NCBI GenBank assembly: GCA_949358305.1
Contig: OX442314.1
Location: 15,431,060-15,495,059 of the forward strand
Direction: 5' to 3'
Origin: Strigamia acuminata
Taxonomy: Eukaryota; Arthropoda; Chilopoda; Geophilomorpha; Linotaeniidae
Length of the DNA: 64,000 bases
Shown here: positions 44,851-57,364 of the stretch, piece by piece
How the letters are laid out: each line of letters starts with the position of its first letter
Numbering within the stretch: the stretch's first letter is position 1
Made by a program: the position numbers and the translations under genes
The notes under the pieces: generated by a model
The model's database searches: none
What the model saw: only the letters and a program-made list of their open reading frames with translations
What the model was told of the DNA's origin: nothing

Positions 44851-47800
44851 CTGTTTAAAATAAACAAAACAATCGTTGATTACTTATTCATAGTTACATT
44901 TTAAACACTTTAAACACACTGTTCGCTACCGTCAACAACCGTATCGATTAAAATTATATTTACAACAACTTGAAAACAAACTAAGAATTATGTTTATCTT
45001 ATAAACTAGATGTTTAGTTTATAACGGCAGAACATAAACACATTCGAAAGTGCAAACAGAAATTTAAAAGCAAAGTTTGAAATCTTGTAAACACTTTTGA
45101 ATGATAGATTAAACTACTGCAAAGCTACATGAAAATGTAAATATTTAAACTAAACAAAATGGAAGCAGTAACAACACAGCAAACATATTATGTTGTAAAC
45201 AAATTTAAGATAGTCTACAATCATCCGTAACACACAACGTAAAACGTAAAAATTCTCATTATTTTTTTTAAAATCTAGAATAGCAAAGAATGATATGTCA
45301 ACGTTCTACTGTTCATTTGCCATTTTTCATCCCCTACATCACTTGTTCCGTCGAGTCCTAACACGTAAAAACAATAAGATTTATGATAATGATCTTTCGC
45401 TTAAATAAACTTGGATCAAACTCCCTCATTAATGCATCCTCGTGATTAATGCGACATTTTAAAATGAAGCCGCGTGTTCGCTTGACGAATTGAGCTCATT
45501 TCTTAACTTCATGCACTGGCAATCACATTAAACACCCGCTAAACTTAAAAAAAAAATTACCAAACGTCGTAGTACGTTTCTAGTAAATATTTCTTTCCCC
45601 CCTCAAACTCCAACAACTCTGCTATTTAATGCGTGACATTCCTCCCTTGTTTACATCTTCGAGCAGACAAATTACGCAGCATCATTTGTAGGGGAAAAAA
45701 TCCTTTAATTAGTGGAAACAAGAAGCAGTGCAATGCAATCTCTCGTTGTTTTTCTTCTCTCGTCATTTTCATTTTTATTCAAAAGATGTTTGTCACTGAC
45801 CAGAATATTTATGCTACTCGTAGGTTGGTGGGCGAGTTGACTAAATTCCTTTCCGGTTTGCATAATGACAGTAATGACCCTGCACGTAAGCAGATCTTCT
45901 GCTGACAGGTGGAAAGGCGGCTTCACGCAATACACTGCTGCTCTAAAGGGCACATGCAATGAGCTTTGCTATTTGAAAACAGGAAATTACTATGCTATTG
46001 CTTGCCAACCGTGTGCTAGAGGTTGGAATCGTCAAGTTTGAGAAAACCCGGAATTAAACTCTCCGCTGGAGGTTGCATAGGAAAAATCGTTACGTGATGT
46101 TTGTTTGTCTCTGTGCGCAGATTAAGTTTAATCCAATAGGCAAAGGCGCAGGTGTTGTTGATCTTCATTCCCAAATTAGAAAAAGTTGCAACAACACGTT
46201 AAAGACAAACTATTAGTAGAAATATGAAATACGAAATGCCCTCGGCATGTTTCGTTGTCATCATTGGGTTCACGACTTCTTACACTACAGCCCGAGATTC
46301 AACAGCTTTCTTTTTTCGATATAATAGAAAAGGCCTTGTTTCCCAATGGAAGTCATTCATTTAAAAAAAAAGGTCGCGACCTTAGCAAGACATCTCCACC
46401 ATTGCTGATGGATTCAAAGCACACCTGCGTCCCTTCCTTTTCTACTTTTACACAAGTCACGACCCGCACTCCTTCTTCTCTCCCTTGCCTTCCTGCGCAA
46501 CCGGAGAAGGAGAAGAAAAAAAAGAAAAAGAAAAAACTCAGTGCAGGTTCTCTCCCAATGGAATTGCCTTAGCCTCCATCTTGAACATCGAAAGAAAACT
46601 AAATCAGGAAGCATAAAAAAACCATCAAATATGCCAAGAAAAAATAGATGGAAAGTGAAAACGAGGTCGCTTGACCGAAATGGATGTCGGTATGCCTTGA
46701 ATTCCTATTCCTCAAATTATTCACCTCCCCTTCAAGAGTGAAATTGAGTTCATACATATAAAATCAAATTTAAATGTTACAACAAAAATTGATTTCTTTT
46801 GGGGCTTTCTAAACTCGCATTCCGTATACTGCCACCTAGTATCGCTATTCAACATCCATTGGGAGATAGTATCGTATCGTATTATTAGGTCGACATTTAA
46901 TTAATAGTGTCCCTCGACAGGTCTTGCTAACACCAATCGCTTTCCCATTTTGTTGTGCGAACAATTGCGTTTTGAGACGTGGCACTACAACTACTTTTCT
47001 TGTTCACTTCAGTAATTGGTGTTAGGGACGGGGTTAATTACGTGATGGGTCTGCGTAATCTTTCAGCAGAGTGGGAATGGCACAAAGTAGAGATTTCCTT
47101 CTACACATTTCTTCTCGGTGATAATTACTGGAGTCAGGGCAAAAGTTGACACTCAGCATTAAACAAAAATCTGCAAAAAATAATTAGTCGTGCAACTCAT
47201 TAGAATAGAAACAGGATAAATCCATTAACCAAGTGAGAAATTTAATGATGATTTTTCTTTATTTTTAAAAAAACATATATCTTTGCGAGGCTTACTTTCG
47301 TCCGTAAACTCATTAAGATCAATGATGAAGCTAAATTTCACTCTTTTTTTTCTTTTATTTTTGTCAGTATTTTTTTATATTATTATTCACAGTGCTATAA
47401 TGACATCAGATGACATCGCTCGTAGAAAAGAACACGCCCAAGTGCAAAGCATTAATCTCCTTGAATTAATATTAAATTATTCAATGGTAAAGTTATTTAT
47501 GGTAGGAAATAAAATAAAAAAAAAGGAAAGTGGAAATTTGTTTCTGCAATATGTTTCACTTGTTAAAAAATATCAATAAATAAGTAATCTTGTATAGCAA
47601 AATAAAGAATGTAGATAAACTAAGGAGGAAAATGCAAAGAAGGATAAACTACATATCCTAGGGTAGATAAGACATGATGAATTAAAATTAAAATTGATCA
47701 CCTAATCCTCTTTCTTAAACGAGGATATAAAAAACCCTAATGAGTTACGTGAAATAATGAGATAGGCGGATAAAACGAAAAAAACTCTGCTTAGATGGAT

Positions 47801-49993
47801 CACTGTGACTTGTAGATGTATAAAAAAAAAAAACTAAATTCCATGCGATTGCTTTTGACCAATTTCATTTTCCACCAACTTTCTTTGTTGTAACTCCCAA
47901 AGGCAATAGTTGCCGTCTGAAGCCGTCTGTGATGAGAAAATCTTTATAGATTAAAGTCTTATAGATTATTCAGTAACGCAATACAGATTGGTGATCTCTT
48001 TAAAAAGAATTATTATTATGAAAAATTCGATTTTTTTTTCTCTCCAAAATTCTATGAAAACAAAAAAAAGTAAATAAACAAACAAAACAAGAAAAAATTG
48101 CAGGAAACAATTCTACAAAACTGCCAGAACCTTAATGAACAATTTATGAGTTTCAATGTTTCGTGATTTCTTTTCCTGATTACTAATGCATTTTAATTGC
48201 ACCAGCCATTATTTATTCAGTAAAACAATCATTCTTTATTGCATTTTTTCTTAGCATTGGCGTAACAAAGAATCTTGTAAATAATTAAGCATTTAAAACA
48301 AAATTTAAATGAAAAAAATTGTTATCGTTTCTACACTACTGTGTTTATGGGTTCAATTTGACTTTACATTATCCGGGACTCGTGATTAAGTCGCCCAATG
48401 TAAATCTCATCTTGAGCAACACGGTAAAAAAAGATAGTGGGCTAGCAGCGAGTCTTCATCTTGTGTGAAAATCTCGTCGTCTTTCCTAATTGGAGATTCA
48501 CCAAATTGTGTGGTAGAGAGTCTGTTCTCGTACACGGAAAATAGGAGATAGCGAGTCGCGTTTAAAAATTAGCCCCCATTAATGAGTGCCGAGGAGATGT
48601 GTCACTATATCATCCGATATCAGCTGAGTTCACTGGCTGATTTCCTCGGGGAAGTCACCAAGGCACAAGAGCTAGTTAGTCGTCGTTGCTTGTGCTCTTA
48701 AAACTCCTTCCTTTTGCCTCCTTATTCATTATCTCTCGTCCCCTAATGCCCTTCATCTTTCACTCTCAACCTACAACTGTTTGATTACAAGAGTCTCTGG
48801 GCGATTCTCAAACAACTCCTGATCAATAGACTAAAGATACTGCTTTTATCCTCTCAACTTTATCAATTAACCACTCCATTTCTTTTCATTTCATTCAATT
48901 AGCATATGAAAAAAATCTTTTCATTTCTTCACATTACCAGGTACTCAGGCGTTTCACACCTTCAAGCGCGATCAGATAAAGTAGTGGTTGAAATATTCTT
49001 TTGAGCAAAACTATTTATATTCAGCTTTCTCGCTTTCAATCAATAGCGCAAAAATGATTTATACATTGATTCTTCCTAGACTTTTAACGTGGAATTCCCG
49101 CATTTTGACAAATCCTCAGCACTTTATATTTGCTCCACGCCTGAAAGAAAATTAAAAACAAACCAAAAGCGGTAAAATTTGTCTGTATTTCAATACCAAT
49201 AAATATCCCCACCACAACAACTACCAATAAAATACCCACTTTGTACAACATAAATTTCTATCCACACAACACTCAATCATCGAACCTAGCCGGTCAAAAA
49301 AGCAACAGGCACAGAAAAAATTAACCGCATAGGAATTTTTTTTCCTTCACTCTCAAGTATAATATTTGAACCGTGCACAAACTGATTTATTCTCCTTTTC
49401 CTCGTTGCATAAAACATGTACCCAGAGGATATCACTTTTCCTTTATCTGTGCTTGTTGACGTGCACGAGGATTGCCTTTAGCAGTGCATATACTTTGATA
49501 AACAACCATTGAACTACAAGGGCGTCTAACAAGACATACACCAACTTAGGTTACTGTCATTCACATAATCTTCTCTATCTATCTTTTCTATTCACTCTTC
49601 CTCAACTCAAGATTTGAGGTTTTTCCTCCCTCCCCATCCCCCTCCTTCCTTTGGTGTGCCACTGATGACTCTATTGTGTCATAATGTATGATGATCGTCT
49701 AAGCACAATATGAATTTCCTATTACAAATCATGACTTTCTCAACCCTTCAACACTTCCTTTTCTTTCAGAAAATAATAGTAGAACATACCATTGTGTAGT
49801 GCCATAAAACTCCACTTTTTTCCCCCTTACACAATCATTTCTACAGAAAGTACTTAGAAACCTGACGCATAAAATAAAAGGAAAAATACAAAGATATAAT
49901 AGCTAGCATGCTCCACTTTTCTTTAACTAGTACTCGTCCATTGGGTAAAGAATCAAAATAATTGGGCCGTAGTGGTCGTACCGTGTATTTTTG

Positions 49994-50060
49994 TGATTGG
50001 CCAATCAGTCTTGTTGTGATTGATTAATCAATAATCATTCTGGTTGTGATTGGTCAATCA
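49994..50060. promoter_or_regulatory. Cluster of three CCAAT-type palindromes
   Basis: TGATTGGCCAATCA (49994-50007), TGATTGATTAATCA (50017-50030) and TGATTGGTCAATCA (50047-50060) are 14 bp dyads or near-dyads spaced 23 and 30 bp apart. A further ATTGGCCAA lies at about 50073. They contain ATTGG/CCAAT, the NF-Y core, and the middle unit also resembles a homeodomain site. This looks like a regulatory cluster; no transcript start is identified. Confidence 0.4.
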
Positions 50061-53000
50061 CAAAATCGGGGAGATTGGCCAAACCCCGATCTCACTCCAC
50101 TCCCACAAGTCCAATGCGTTGGAAGATGTAGTCGACTGAGTCAGTCACGAGTTAATCAGTGTTAGTGGCGTATCATTTGTATGTCCTGTCTGTACAGATG
50201 TGTACAATTAACTTGTCTATGGCCAAACAAGCCTAAGTTATTGTATTTTAGCAATTTTAAATGGTAACGATCGATATTAGATACGAGATCTAACAATAAA
50301 TAAATAGTGGAAAAACATTTCTCATCCGAAAAATAAGAAACATGTCAAAATATTAGCTTTCGTGTTTTATGGCGATAAATCACACGAAACTCGCAATTAT
50401 TTCGGTCTTTTAATAGCCATCTTCAGGTCTCTGGAGGCTTTTTTTTTTAAGTTTCACATTTTTTTTCTACGAAGTCTCCACTCCTGTTTTTAAAACAAAA
50501 GATATAAAAGTGAATAGGTTAAAAAATTCTTTCCAATATTATAGCCTATAGTGCTGAATACGAGGCCATTCAACGTTTTACTCACGTTTCTCTTTATGGC
50601 GTTATTACGAGCGACAGATGGCGTTGGTCACGGTATAATTGGTGACATTACTGGCTTCCTTTGCGGGGGCTTAGTTACTATTAAGAAATTGCCGGGCACA
50701 CATCCAAAACTTCCTGACTCGCTGCTCTCTATTTGGCCACAAACTATTGTCCAAATCATTCCCTCGTATGAGATATATTCGTCTTAATCACGAAAGCAAC
50801 CGGTGGCAAATTACCGTGTGTTGGACTTAAAGCCTTTCAAGTTTCAATTTTATAAACACCACTTTAACTAAAATGAATCTTAAATGTCAGGTGCAATGGT
50901 GCATTGATCAGGTGAAGCATGTCAAGAACTTTCATACACGAGCCATGTATAATTAATGTTATCTTTCCAGTCCACTATCCAATTAACTTGCCACCCTAAT
51001 ATTCAGTGACATCAGATTATTTCTCAAGTTAGCGGACAAGAAACAGGAAATCTTTTAGATTTGAAATTGCTTTAATTAATTACATGCCACTTATCAACTT
51101 TTCAAACTAATTATTTTGCATCTGAAGGGCTCTCTGAATTTAAATCAAACATCAAAAAGTCTTTTGATATAAAGTGATAATAAAAAAATAACTTGTTTCT
51201 AATTTTTCCAATTTTTATTTGTTCACAAATTGAAAAAAAAAAATCAATTTATTTGCCTATTTCACAACAGTGTAAATGTTTTAAAATCATTTCGAAAGAT
51301 GTAAGAATCTGCCATAGTCTTTAGCGGTGGCCTTGTCGATTGTCTCTTTCTATATAAAAGGTCAAAAGCTTATGATTCTTGTCAGACTCCTCCTAATTGT
51401 AGTCGTGCATTTATTGCCAAACGATTTCCCCCTTTTGTGTTTGCAAACTAACAGAAATTAAGACAAATGCAAGGAAGTAGGATTAGACTCGACATGTCGT
51501 ATTTACTTTCAAGTCACAACATCTAACACACACACAAGAAAACACCCATTCTGAAATAATTTTTAATTCCCTCAGTTTTATTCAAATATGCGTAGCGTGT
51601 AATGGGGAAGCTACTCGGCGGTCAATGTTTCGCCCATGACCAATCAATACAAATACAATCAAAATACAAAAAATAGTTGAAAAATAGTTGTAAAGGAAAA
51701 CCTACTGGTCATGCATATTGCATCGGATGAGATAAGAGAGATCAATTAAGACGTTGGAAAAAATTAGAAGACAATGAGAGAATTTGGACAATGCATGTGT
51801 AGAAAGCGAGTTGGACAAGGAACATTAGCGTGCAATCATCGCAAAAGCGCTCGTTATTCTGGGTGGAACATGGATTTTCTCCAACTGGAGAAACGAGCGA
51901 CGTGTGATGTAGTTACAAAGCTTAAAACGATAAACATATTAAGTTCAAGAAAGAATATTCATTATCGCAGAAAGCGATGTTAGTGTAGGATGAATGTTGA
52001 TGACCATCGTTTTATATAACTTAAGTTAAACGCAATTATGTTAAGATTTTCGTGAAATCGGTGAGTGTGGTACTGTACCCGTATTACCCATATTAAACTA
52101 GACCCAGTTGTGTATGGGGTCGCAGCAAAATTGCTTCACATGTCATTTTTTTTCGTGAGATTGCAGAAAATGCTGTTGTGTGAGCTAAAGATTGATGAGA
52201 GTAGGGTAATTACTTTAACCACAATATGTGACGCGGGTTTTGATGGCAAAGGACAAAGGAAGTAACTCCACCCACATACCAAAAGCGAACATTAAAAAGA
52301 AAAAAAAACTCCCGAAGGAAAAAAAATAATTTAAAAAAAAAAAAAAATTGATTCATAATTTACAAGTCAGTCTTTTAATTCTATTTTTTTTTGTGTTATT
52401 TTTTTTCCTAATTTAATTTGCCCGTCCCAATTGAATCGCTAATTGAAAAGGACGTCGAGCATCATCAATTCTCGTCATCATCAATATTATTAAATCGTCC
52501 ATTTGCACTAACCAACATCCACCCAATACTACTTAAACCTTTTCACTGTACACCAAATTGAAATATTGCTAAAATTAAAAAAAAAAAAAAATACTCCTTT
52601 CACTTTTGATCAACATCTTCAATTTTTTCCATCTCGACAAGGCCAAAGTAGAAAATAATTGGTTGGATATTTTTTTTTTTACTCTGCCCAACTCTTTTAC
52701 ACCCTACATTAAAGAGAAGCAAACGGAAGTTAAAAAAAGAGACGAAACAAAGTACTTTGAAGAAAAGAGGAAAAAGAAATGCACAAAAAATAACAGTGTA
52801 ATTGATTGAGCACGGAGACCTTTTACATCCATTCTAAAAGCCAGAGATTTGCCACGAAAGAAAATGGCGAAGGGAAACGCCCAGTGGAAGGCGCCACAGA
52901 CACAATTAAAAAGGGTGAGCGAATCCAAAGCTACAAGGGTCATTAATCATCCCAGTGAAACCTCTTGCATAATTCACAAGAATAACATAATCCACCCTGG

Positions 53001-53722
53001 GATTTTCTTGGTTGCGCCAAGAGATTCAATCTTCGAATTTCCAAAGAAATTGGTCGAAAACATAAAAAAGAAAAATGAAATGAAATAAAATTATACGACA
53101 CCTTACACCACAAAGCATTGTTACTTTCTTAAATAAAGAAAATGACAAAAAAAAGATAGTAAAGACAATTTTGTTGCAGTGTTTTCAACAAATTTTTTCA
53201 AGCGGCAAATAGGAAATGATTCAATGAAGCGACAGTAATTCATGAACATTTCTTCTTATTACGCAGGTCACCCCGAGAGACCACAATGTCGGAAACATAA
53301 ATTTTTCACTTTTTATTACTTCTGATGTCCTCACAATTGAAGTGACCCCACTAGGTTGAGAAAAGTAACAAAAAGAAACTAGATACTGACCGAGCCTGAC
53401 ATCTTGCACACGACTGATGGATGGAGACCTAAACTCTCAACTAACTGTATTTTATCGCGTTATGACTAATTCTAGATATCAATCATGTAAGCTGTTGTTA
53501 GAAAAGTGTTTCAAGATAAATTCGCCAGCTGAAAGATACATATGAAAAAAAATGGTCCCACTAAATCTACACTGAACGTATGAAATTGGTTCGAAGGTTT
53601 TTCTAATAGAATCTTTTTCCTTCCTAACTGATAGTAAATTCTACAGTAAAAAATTGTAAGAAAAAATATATATTTTTTTAAATTTACAGCTGCGTTCGAA
53701 ATAAAACTGGGTAGTAAACTAG

Positions 53723-53965
53723 ATAGTAATTACACAATTAGTGCGTAATTTACTTCATGTTAAGATTACACAAGTTGAATTTGGAAAGCATTTAAGTATT
53801 AATCTTAAGCTCAATCTAAAAATTCCAAATGAGTTTAATCTGGAACATTTAAAATGTCGTATTAAAATGAAAAATTACACTCAAGTGATACTTCCTGTCA
53901 GTGTACATCTCTACTATCAAACAAAAGACAAAGAAAAGACTCCGAAGAAACCCAAGGCCATCTAG
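53723..53965 (+). other. Orphan open frame with protein-like composition
   Basis: The frame is open for 80 codons from after a stop at 53720 to TAG at 53963. It reads through VKITQVEFGKHLSINLKL, then a beta-rich stretch, then a basic tail KDKEKTPKKPKAI. A pyrimidine-rich acceptor-like TTTACAG lies just upstream at about 53690, but there the frame is closed by the stop. I do not recognise a family. It could be a gene relic or chance. Confidence 0.18.
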
Positions 53966-54894
53966 AACCATAAATTAGCGAATTCTTATTGGTTCTTTTA
54001 TTAAATTCCCAACCGGAATTCTTATCAAAGTTTTTGGATTACATATATCAACGCTTAACACACTACGGCACACACTATGGATCATATTGTTTGTTACTTT
54101 GTTTACTCTGGAAATTTAAGCTCAGATATTACCGTTTGCATTGCATAAATTAAGATTAAATCTGTTTTGTTTACTCTGCATTTCTGAGTAGATTACGGAT
54201 GAAATGTGCAATTGCGAGCGACTAAATACCCGAGTTTAGCTACAACTTGCCATCGATTTGCTTGAGACTAATTCTCCGTGTTCATATTACAATTGGATAC
54301 TCGGAAAAATATTTTCATGAAAACTCATTACTTATTATTATTACTACAGCGTTTTAAATTAAGATTGCAAATAAAAATACTAAAAAAAAATTACTCCATG
54401 TATTATAAAAATATCTTTAAGTGTCGTCTAGGGGGATTTGAATAAATTATTTCGAGCAGACAAACAATAATTTTACGTGCAGAAAATTTCACGTCAATCA
54501 TATGTAGGTGTGATATAACTTTACGCCGAGTGTATTCAAACGCTGAACATCTGTGCAAAATTAAAACCCAATCAAGGCTATGAACCATAGAGCTCCCTCT
54601 TCGCTCCCTTTTCTTGCTTGTTGAGCCTAATGAGTTAGGGGGAAGGGAGTACTTTGAAAAGCGTGGAAACTTTGAAAATCTAATTTACGATAAAAAAGAC
54701 TTAATTAAAACGGGATTATCTCATGTCAAAAACTAAATCACTGCACATGCGCAAACTACCAACTCTGAAAGTGAAATAATTTATTGAAGAAGTTTAAAAG
54801 AGCATTTTATTTCAGAAAAAAACGAGACAAAGTAAAACTATAATTTCTCAAGAACGAAAAGGACAACGAGAAAAGCGATTTCTGTATGTCATAC

Positions 54895-54964
54895 TCAAAA
54901 AAAAAAATTTTCCAAAAAAATTAAAAAAAAAAGAAAAAAAAAAGAAAAGAAAAGAAAAAAAACT
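54895..54964. repeat. A-rich low-complexity tract
   Basis: This is a long run of A with scattered T and G (AAAAG units). It is simple sequence only. Confidence 0.8.
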
Positions 54965-57269
54965 ACACAATACAGTGCACAAATTTCTCACCCCAGCCAC
55001 GCTTTTCGATGGTTCGCCATTCATTTGGGCAAAAAGAAACGCTTGGCTGTCACACGTTTGATGAATGGCACGTATGTGCGACTAGCAAGACTCGAGACAT
55101 TCTCGAAATACTTTCACTTGTGTATACACAGAGAAAGAAAACTTTCAAATGCTTTTCAAAAAGAAGCAAAGAACATTGCAAAGGAACACGCAATAAAAAT
55201 AGCACAGACGCCATCTATGAAATTGAATTAATGCATCATGGCCCATATACAGTGGCAATGCGTGTACAAAAAGTGCTCTTGTCTAGAAAATTTTCGCCGC
55301 CTACATACTTTTTCCTAACTCGAAAAAAATAAAAAGAAAAAAAGTACAACTTTTATATTCTCTCTCTCTTTAACTCCAAGTAAAACTCCTTTAAATTTAC
55401 ACCAAAGACACACTTAAAGGGTTGAGTTATTGTGGTCACGGCTTTGCTGATAGCAGATAGGAGATAGTTTATACAGCAAAGAGACTGCTTCTCCTTCCCC
55501 CGAGAAGTCTTTGTCAGTTTCCGGTTTAAAACCTCCGTCTACCACATCAGCTGGTCTCACCTGACATGCCAATAATCAGCTGCCAAAGCGATTGCAGTCC
55601 CAGCAGGGAATATTGACTCAAGCCCCCTCTAGCCTCCCAACACCACCCCCGCACTTCCTCTGATCTACTCTGATAATCGCTGGCATGGAGCTGTCACTCT
55701 ACTTTTGTTCCAGCCGTATTGCAACTAGTAATGAAACCGGAGGCATCACATACTTGCTGCCTCTCTCCTACTCATTTCAAGTGGACTCGAGCAAACTACA
55801 AGCTGGATTTTATCCCTGTTCACCATTTCCATCACACGGTATTTGGCTGTCTGCCTGTCATGTGAAATGCTGTTAAAAGCGAAATATTCTGACTCAAATC
55901 CGAATTTAAGGGCTGTATTTTTTTTATTCTTGATGCTGTCCTACTCTTACCGGTATATTATTTATAAAAATCACAAATAAAATGGCAGACAAGACAATAA
56001 TTTTAATTCTTAATGTGAAAGATTTTTTTCAACGGCGAGATAAAATGTCAGCTGAACAATTTTCTCGTAAACAAGAAATTAAAATTTAATTACATTATTA
56101 AATCACAAGACAAAACAAGACCAAAACAATAATTTCATCAAGTGATGTCAAGTTTTATTGACGCCTTCATTCATTAATCATTTAATGTTCAAAATATAAA
56201 AACGAATCAAGCACAACTAGACCAAATAATTTTATTTTTTATTTTTGTTTAAAGTTTTCCAAGTTCTATAATTAAAATATAATTTTACAATCCACAAACC
56301 TTGATTTTTTTTTACATTTTATCCTACGTAAGCCCATTGTTGTTATATTTTTTATTCATAACGTGCTGAAGAAATACCTAATGTGCAAGTATAATACGAT
56401 AATGTGAGGATTAAGAGAGAGCAAAGTGTAATAAGGATTTTCTTGCGCTTTCGTGCACGATAAAGTGAAGGACTGTTGCAGGTGCCACACCATAGTGCAG
56501 GTGGTTGGATTACTGATCCTCCTTCCAATTAGCAAATTGCAAATAAGGCCTACGAGAAAATCCCATGCACGTGCAACCAAACGACACACATTGGTTGCCG
56601 AGTTGCCTTCTTTCAACCCAACATTCCCCACAGGGTATGCAAAACCTTTGCGCATCTTAATGGAGGCTCACTACCATTCTTGTCATAAAAGTAAAACCAA
56701 CCCTCGGGACAAATTACAACAAAATCTGCTCTCATTCAATCAATGAGCTGCCGAGACTGCGGGTCACATGACAGTGGAGCATGCGCGTCTAATTGTCGCC
56801 GCAAAGCCAACCAATTACTAGAGAACTCGTGAAGAGGGCCGCAATTGTAGACCCAGTCACCTTTTAGCAAGCAGCCAATTAACGATACTTACCGTAAAAA
56901 TAAGCTTTACATTAAGTTTCCATCATATCGTAGTAAAATACCAAGAGAAAGAGACGGTTGCGATTGTCATCTGACAAAACTAATGAAAAACTAACCCTGG
57001 AAACTCACAACATCAGCTGCGATTTCTATGTGAGATTTCGATGCTTTCTTCTTCAGAAATGCACTTTTATGTTGTCTTTCTTGATCCACGATGACAGATA
57101 TAGCCAGCCAAAGAAAAATAGCAGCATCAGTCACCTGGAATGACGTGGCACATGCATGCTTGCCCAAATCGAATTTACGATAAAAGCCAGATCCCAAAAA
57201 CTACCGTTATAATAATGCTTGTGAACTACAATAGAATTTCTAACACTGCTACTTGTTTATACGTTTACA

Positions 57270-57364
57270 TACCGTATTTATTCGATTCTCTAAGACGCAC
57301 TTTTTTCCCATATAAACATCTCTGGAAACCGCTGGAAACGGAGTGCGTCTTACAATCGATGGTA
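57270..57364. repeat. Short inverted repeat with TAAGACGCAC ends
   Basis: TAAGACGCAC (57291-57300) pairs perfectly with GTGCGTCTTA (57343-57352). The match extends imperfectly outward through TTCGATTCT and AATCGAT to ACC and GGT. The whole is about 95 bp with a loop of about 42 nt, and resembles a very small MITE or a solo terminal hairpin. No clear target duplication is seen. Confidence 0.45.

Noticed and set aside
46255-46614. Overlapping plus and minus frames rich in lysine or leucine
   Set aside because: They result from an AAG/AAA-rich simple tract at about 46507-46537 and have no other support.
47326-47579. Plus-strand 84-codon frame with a hydrophobic signal-like start
   Set aside because: The hydrophobic part is a T-rich run. 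It lies on the strand opposite to the Dscam-like gene, so it cannot be its signal-peptide exon, and no homologue is recognised.
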